The notes under the pieces: generated by a model
The model's database searches: none
What the model was told of the DNA's origin: nothing
The model's input: the letters and a program-made list of their open reading frames with translations, nothing else
Part shown: one piece after another, positions 5,831 through 8,183 of the stretch
How the letters are laid out: each line of letters starts with the position of its first letter
Numbering within the stretch: position 1 is the first letter of the stretch
Made by a program: the position numbers and the translations under genes
Source of the DNA: an uncultured Chlamydiae bacterium
GTDB lineage: Bacteria > Chlamydiota > Chlamydiia > Chlamydiales > SM23-39
Length of the DNA stretch: 8,183 nt
Direction of reading: 5' to 3'
NCBI GenBank assembly: GCA_903864395.1
Contig: CAIPFQ010000184.1
Coordinates: forward strand, 1 to 8,183

Positions 5831-5834
5831 AAAA

Positions 5835-6758
5835 TCATCTTAACACACGCACTTCTTTCTCAGCAAGCGTTTCTCTAAAAAAAGCCTCCGCGAAAACACT
5901 TACATCTTGGTGAAGAGAGTTAAGAATCGAAGGATCTTTGAATGCGTAATGGGAGACGTTTTCCCTACAAACTTTTAATTTAAAGGGAGTTATATACTCA
6001 ATCAAGGGGGCTGCATGCTCTTCAAAGGGAAGAACCTCATCATCCACAGAGACAACCAGACCCACAGGAATTTTGATCTGCCGCAGAGCCTTTGGCGAAT
6101 AAATAAAGACCGCTGGACACAAGAGGAGCATCGCCTTAATGCGGGGTTCCTTATAATTTTTTTCAGCGTGAGAAAAATCAAACGTCTCGGAGAGTCCTTT
6201 TTCCACAGGATACCCCGCAATCTTAGAGACAGCGCTCTTCGCGTTTTGCGCAACCGCACCAGCGAGGCTCAGACCCGTCATCCCCCCTAAGGAGTAGCCG
6301 ACAAATCCAACTCTTTCAAAATCAATCACACCCCGCAAGGACGCGTCTTTTTCTAGCGTGTCCAGGATAAATTTGAAATCTGTACAGCGCTCCCAAAAAC
6401 GGAGACTAATCAAAGCGTCGAAGTGAGAGCGCATATCGCCGTGATGATCGAGGGCTGCGACAATGTAGCCCTTTTTCGCTAAGCGCTCAGCGAGCCAGCT
6501 GGACTCTCCCCTCCAGCCTCGATGACCGTGGGACATTAAAATCAACGGACGCTTTCCTTCTTGGAGAGAAAAAGAGGCGTCTCGCGCTTTTTCGCCCAAG
6601 TCGGTCAAATACCAAAGCTCCACCACGACAGGGCGCTCGCGCTGAGCGTCCGTGTAGTAGAGTGTGCGCGAGCTTGGCGTCTGCAAAGGCTCTCTTTTTT
6701 GCATCGCCATCGCCGTTGAAAAAACAAAACAAAAAAAGACAATTCCAAATCGCAACAT
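5835..6758 (-). CDS. Exported alpha/beta hydrolase, dienelactone hydrolase/PAF-acetylhydrolase type
   Basis: From the ATG at 6758 this is 307 residues. A signal peptide is likely: a short basic start, hydrophobic residues 4-14, and a cleavage-site pattern AMA at 16-18. The mature domain is an alpha/beta hydrolase with the oxyanion-loop sequence SHGHRG (76-81), the nucleophile elbow GYSLGG (Ser156), a candidate acid in VSVDDE (Asp239/240) and the catalytic His270 in VSHYAF. The arrangement resembles predicted dienelactone hydrolases and bacterial platelet-activating-factor-acetylhydrolase-like lipases. The reaction is ester hydrolysis; the substrate cannot be named. The frame stays open upstream to 6890, but that part lies inside alr in another frame. 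The 6758 start has an AGGA Shine-Dalgarno sequence and yields the signal peptide directly. It begins 16 nt after the alr stop, so the two genes are very probably co-transcribed. Confidence 0.85.
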   Translation of the reverse strand: MLRFGIVFFCFVFSTAMAMQKREPLQTPSSRTLYYTDAQRERPVVVELWYLTDLGEKARDASFSLQEGKRPLILMSHGHRGWRGESSWLAERLAKKGYIVAALDHHGDMRSHFDALISLRFWERCTDFKFILDTLEKDASLRGVIDFERVGFVGYSLGGMTGLSLAGAVAQNAKSAVSKIAGYPVEKGLSETFDFSHAEKNYKEPRIKAMLLLCPAVFIYSPKALRQIKIPVGLVVSVDDEVLPFEEHAAPLIEYITPFKLKVCRENVSHYAFKDPSILNSLHQDVSVFAEAFFRETLAEKEVRVLR

Positions 6759-6774
6759 AATTCTTCCTATACTG

Positions 6775-7875
6775 TTATACATATATTCTCGGAAGTCTCT
6801 CGCCGAGTCCCACAAGAATTTCATACACGATCGTATCGCAAAGATCTGCGATATTTTTTGCAAAAATCCGCTCTTCTCCTTGCTGTCCAATCAGCACCGC
6901 CTCGTCTCCCACATATGCCTCTCCCGCACCAAGATCCACCATGAACTGATCCATGCAAATAGAGCCTGCGATCGGAAACTTTTTTCCTCGAATGAGAACG
7001 CTCCCCTTTTTAGAGAGCCCCCTTCGATATCCGTCTCCATAGCCAATCGGCACGGTCACAATGCGCGTGCGCTCTGCCGTAGTATATGCATGACCATACC
7101 CCACGCCCAAAAAAGCTTCCACAACTTTAAAGTAAGAAATTTTTGCTTTCAAGCTCAAACAAGGAGAAATCTCTCCTGTCGCATCGCAGCTGCCATCTGG
7201 AAAATACCCATAGCAAATCAACCCGGGGCGCACCATGTCGAAATGAGATTCTGGATAGAAAAGAACCCCTCCAGAATTTGCTAGATGGCACCGAAGGGCT
7301 CTTTTTTTAAACGGTTCGATTAAATTTCTAAAGGTCGAGATCTGCTGTAAAGCAAAAGAGTCTTCTGGCGCGCTAGAGGTCGCAAGGTGGGAATAAATGC
7401 CCACAATCTCAAAACAGCCCTGAGAATTCATAAACGCGAGTAACTCTTGCAAGCTCTCGGGGCGAATCCCCGTTCTTTGCATCCCCGTATCGACTTCAAT
7501 ATGCACCTTGCTTTTTCTTTTCAATCCTAGGCACTGCTGAGAGACAAGACGCGCTTTGTAAAGAGAGCTGATCGTACATTCGAAACCGTGCGCAAGGAGG
7601 TCTCCGATTTGTTCCTCATGCACAGCACCAAAAACGAGAATAGGCAAAGAAATCCCAGAGGAGCGGAGCGCAAGGGCCTCTTTAAGGCAAGAAACACCAA
7701 AAGAGTCTACAACGCTTGAACATTCAGCGAGTCGCGCTATTTCACAAAGACCATGACCATAAGCGTTCGCTTTGACGGGCAAGCAAAAAAGGGCTCCGCC
7801 AATCCGTTTGCGCACAGCGCGAAGATTTCTTTGAAACTGCTCCGTATCAATTTCAACCCATGCTGGATGATCCAT
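6775..7875 (-). CDS. alr: Alanine racemase (PLP-dependent)
   Basis: This 366-residue cytosolic enzyme interconverts L- and D-alanine, supplying D-Ala for peptidoglycan. The length is normal for the family. VKANAYGHG (34-42) contains the PLP-binding Lys35. The second catalytic residue is Tyr260 in VGYGHAYT (258-265). GSICMDQFMVD (304-314) carries the conserved Cys-Met-Asp block that contributes to the substrate site of the partner subunit. PIGYGDGYRR (276-285) and the HLANSGG block (197-203) are also typical. In IEVDTGMQRTG (126-136) the position often held by a carbamylated lysine is Glu127. The ATG at 7875 is followed at once by AWVEID, the usual family start, but the only Shine-Dalgarno-like AGGA is about 15 nt away. 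It heads a two-gene unit with the exported hydrolase. Classical Chlamydia lack alr, so in a chlamydial genome this gene would mark an environmental lineage. Confidence 0.95.
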   Translation of the reverse strand: MDHPAWVEIDTEQFQRNLRAVRKRIGGALFCLPVKANAYGHGLCEIARLAECSSVVDSFGVSCLKEALALRSSGISLPILVFGAVHEEQIGDLLAHGFECTISSLYKARLVSQQCLGLKRKSKVHIEVDTGMQRTGIRPESLQELLAFMNSQGCFEIVGIYSHLATSSAPEDSFALQQISTFRNLIEPFKKRALRCHLANSGGVLFYPESHFDMVRPGLICYGYFPDGSCDATGEISPCLSLKAKISYFKVVEAFLGVGYGHAYTTAERTRIVTVPIGYGDGYRRGLSKKGSVLIRGKKFPIAGSICMDQFMVDLGAGEAYVGDEAVLIGQQGEERIFAKNIADLCDTIVYEILVGLGERLPRIYV

Positions 7876-8012
7876 TTATCAATTCACAGTTCCTAACGGA
7901 GGTCAGCATCCTTTAAAATAACCACCTCCAAACTGGGTGGGGAATGTCAACTTCACCGACCAGGATTCTAGCAGATTTGGATGATAATGCTACCAGTTAT
8001 TATCAGAAGTGG
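7876..8012. other. Gene-poor region upstream of alr
   Basis: No convincing gene is seen here. On the minus strand a TTGACA (7950-7945) looks like a -35 box, but the nearest -10-like TATTTT (7920-7915) is 24 bp away, too far for a normal promoter. A short CCACC/GGTGG hairpin lies at 7922-7940. A 42-codon plus-strand ORF (7944-8072) starts here but has no recognisable similarity. The alr promoter is probably within or beyond this stretch and cannot be assigned. Confidence 0.4.
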
Positions 8013-8036
8013 TGGCTATTTTCACAATTCCGACAC
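8013..8036 (-). repeat. Inverted copy of the right-edge 23-bp repeat
   Basis: On the minus strand this reads GTGTCGGAATTGTGAAAATA followed by GCCA. It matches the two direct copies at 8098-8120 and 8161-8183 with one or a few changes but in the opposite orientation. It points outward from the neighbouring copy, as two facing element ends would. Whether it is the end of a second, degraded element or part of one element's end region cannot be decided within the window. Confidence 0.6.
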
Positions 8037-8092
8037 CGACTCGGGAAACGGAGTCTTCAACAGTCATCGTGAAATCAGTGAATCCATCAGGA

Positions 8093-8183
8093 GCGAATGT
8101 CGGAATTATGAAAATAGCCGGAAAATCAAGCCGCTTGAGAGCCACTACTGGGATAGCGAATGTCGGAATAATGAAAATGGCCG
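8093..8183 (+). repeat. Direct repeats with 63-bp spacing, probable mobile-element end
   Basis: GCGAA-TGTCGGAATTATGAAAATAG-CCG (8093-8120) recurs at 8156-8183 with two substitutions, a 63-bp period. Multiple short internal repeats near an element end, beginning with TG, are typical of IS21-family insertion sequences, whose transposase binds them. No transposase gene is visible because the window stops here. The assignment to a mobile element is inferred; the repeats themselves are certain. Confidence 0.5.

Noticed and set aside
6759..6890. 44-codon N-terminal extension of the alpha/beta hydrolase
   Set aside because: It overlaps the conserved 3' part of alr, while the ATG at 6758 has a good ribosome binding site and starts a signal peptide.
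6664..7284. 206-codon plus-strand ORF
   Set aside because: It lies antisense over alr and the start of the hydrolase gene, both of which show clear family motifs; its translation shows no recognisable domain.
7915..7950. TTGACA plus TATTTT as an alr promoter
   Set aside because: The spacing of 24 bp is far outside the usual 16-19 bp.
7944..8072. 42-codon plus-strand ORF (starts MSTSPTRILADLDD)
   Set aside because: It runs through the inverted repeat copy, has no recognised family and opposes all neighbouring genes; too weak to call a gene.
8013..8183. CRISPR-like repeats
   Set aside because: Only two direct copies are present, the third is inverted, and the intervals are uneven; this does not fit a CRISPR array.

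Overview
The window looks like a chromosomal stretch of a moderately low-GC bacterium. Every recognisable gene lies on the minus strand, so transcription runs from right to left. The gene set fits an environmental member of the Chlamydiae (Waddlia/Parachlamydia-like) or another host-associated bacterium: a BrnQ carrier, a membrane-anchored family 1 glycosidase, DUF378 proteins, and a serine hydrolase of the beta-lactamase fold. This placement rests on impression only. No rRNA or other marker gene is present to fix it.

From right to left, 7876-8183 is non-coding or mobile-element-like and holds 23-bp repeats with roughly 63-bp spacing. Next comes alr (alanine racemase), followed 16 nt later by an exported alpha/beta hydrolase of the dienelactone hydrolase/PAF-acetylhydrolase type. 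A structured 277-nt leader follows, containing a 37-codon ORF that ends in a Val/Leu-rich tail, and then brnQ (branched-chain amino acid carrier). A clear sigma70-type promoter then drives an exported class C beta-lactamase-fold hydrolase with two C-terminal DUF3471-like domains. Two tandem DUF378 membrane proteins follow and end at a strong intrinsic terminator. The last gene has its own promoter and encodes a GH1 glycosidase with an N-terminal membrane anchor. Its 3' end runs into a cluster of nested inverted repeats at the left edge of the window.

Functionally this is mostly housekeeping and nutrient handling. Alr supplies D-alanine for peptidoglycan. BrnQ imports branched-chain amino acids. 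The two exported hydrolases and the anchored glycosidase act on unknown envelope or periplasmic substrates. The most interesting signals are regulatory: (1) the putative leader peptide plus SD-masking hairpins ahead of brnQ; (2) a perfect 13-bp inverted repeat that brackets the whole GH1 promoter, with a related motif at a DUF378 stop codon; (3) the stacked hairpins in which the GH1 coding sequence ends; (4) the repeat array at the right edge. I see no evidence for a defence island, CRISPR array, tRNA or rRNA.
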